Shown here: piece by piece, positions 5,341 through 5,362 of the stretch | How the letters are laid out: each line of letters begins with the position of its first letter | Numbering within the stretch: position 1 is the stretch's first letter | Assembly (NCBI GenBank): GCA_030634605.1 | Contig: DAOWAK010000122.1 | Span: forward strand, 1 to 5,362 | Direction: 5' to 3' | Source: Sedimentisphaerales bacterium | GTDB taxonomy: Bacteria > Planctomycetota > Phycisphaerae > Sedimentisphaerales > SM23-30 | Length of the DNA stretch: 5,362 nt | Translations under genes and position numbers: made by a program | The notes under the pieces: generated by a model | What the model was told of the DNA's origin: nothing | The model's input: the letters and a program-made list of their open reading frames with translations, nothing else | Databases searched by the model: none

Positions 5341-5362
5341 TTCAGACCGCTCACCACAACCG

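Overview
The window looks like ordinary chromosomal DNA of a bacterium. It holds a B12-dependent (class II) ribonucleotide reductase, an RsbU/SpoIIE-type PP2C phosphatase behind a degenerate receiver domain, a DUF192 lipoprotein, a Maf nucleotide pyrophosphatase and a Tes-like radical SAM enzyme. This mix, the weak or absent Shine-Dalgarno sites at several genes, and the protein flavour suggest Planctomycetota, perhaps Phycisphaerae. That placement is an inference from memory of similar proteins and was not tested.

Layout. Bases 1-292 (minus) hold the first 97 codons of nrdJ, which runs off the left edge. Bases 293-1031 are a 739-base gap between divergent genes. Its nrdJ-proximal part (about 400-581) is full of short inverted repeats. 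Its middle has two weak terminator-like hairpins on the plus strand. Its last 190 bases are almost free of G and end in a perfect 10-bp hairpin touching the start of the next gene. Bases 1032-2336 (plus) encode the PP2C phosphatase. It converges, over a 39-base gap holding a small hairpin, on three minus-strand genes: a tes-like radical SAM gene (3757-5340), maf (3086-3688) and a DUF192 lipoprotein gene (2376-2981). These three share a strand and have gaps of 68 and 104 bases, so they may be co-transcribed, but no functional link between them is obvious.

The most noteworthy gene is the radical SAM protein. It has the full cysteine layout and C-terminal motifs of the tetraether lipid synthase (Tes, MJ0619-like) family, which joins lipid tails into membrane-spanning chains. 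In a bacterium this raises the possibility of membrane-spanning lipids. The most noteworthy non-coding feature is the G-depleted leader and start-site hairpin of the phosphatase gene. From about 1500 to the right end the plus strand is C-rich and G-poor whichever strand is coding, as expected if it is the lagging strand. I see no rRNA, tRNA, CRISPR array, insertion sequence or recognisable defence system.
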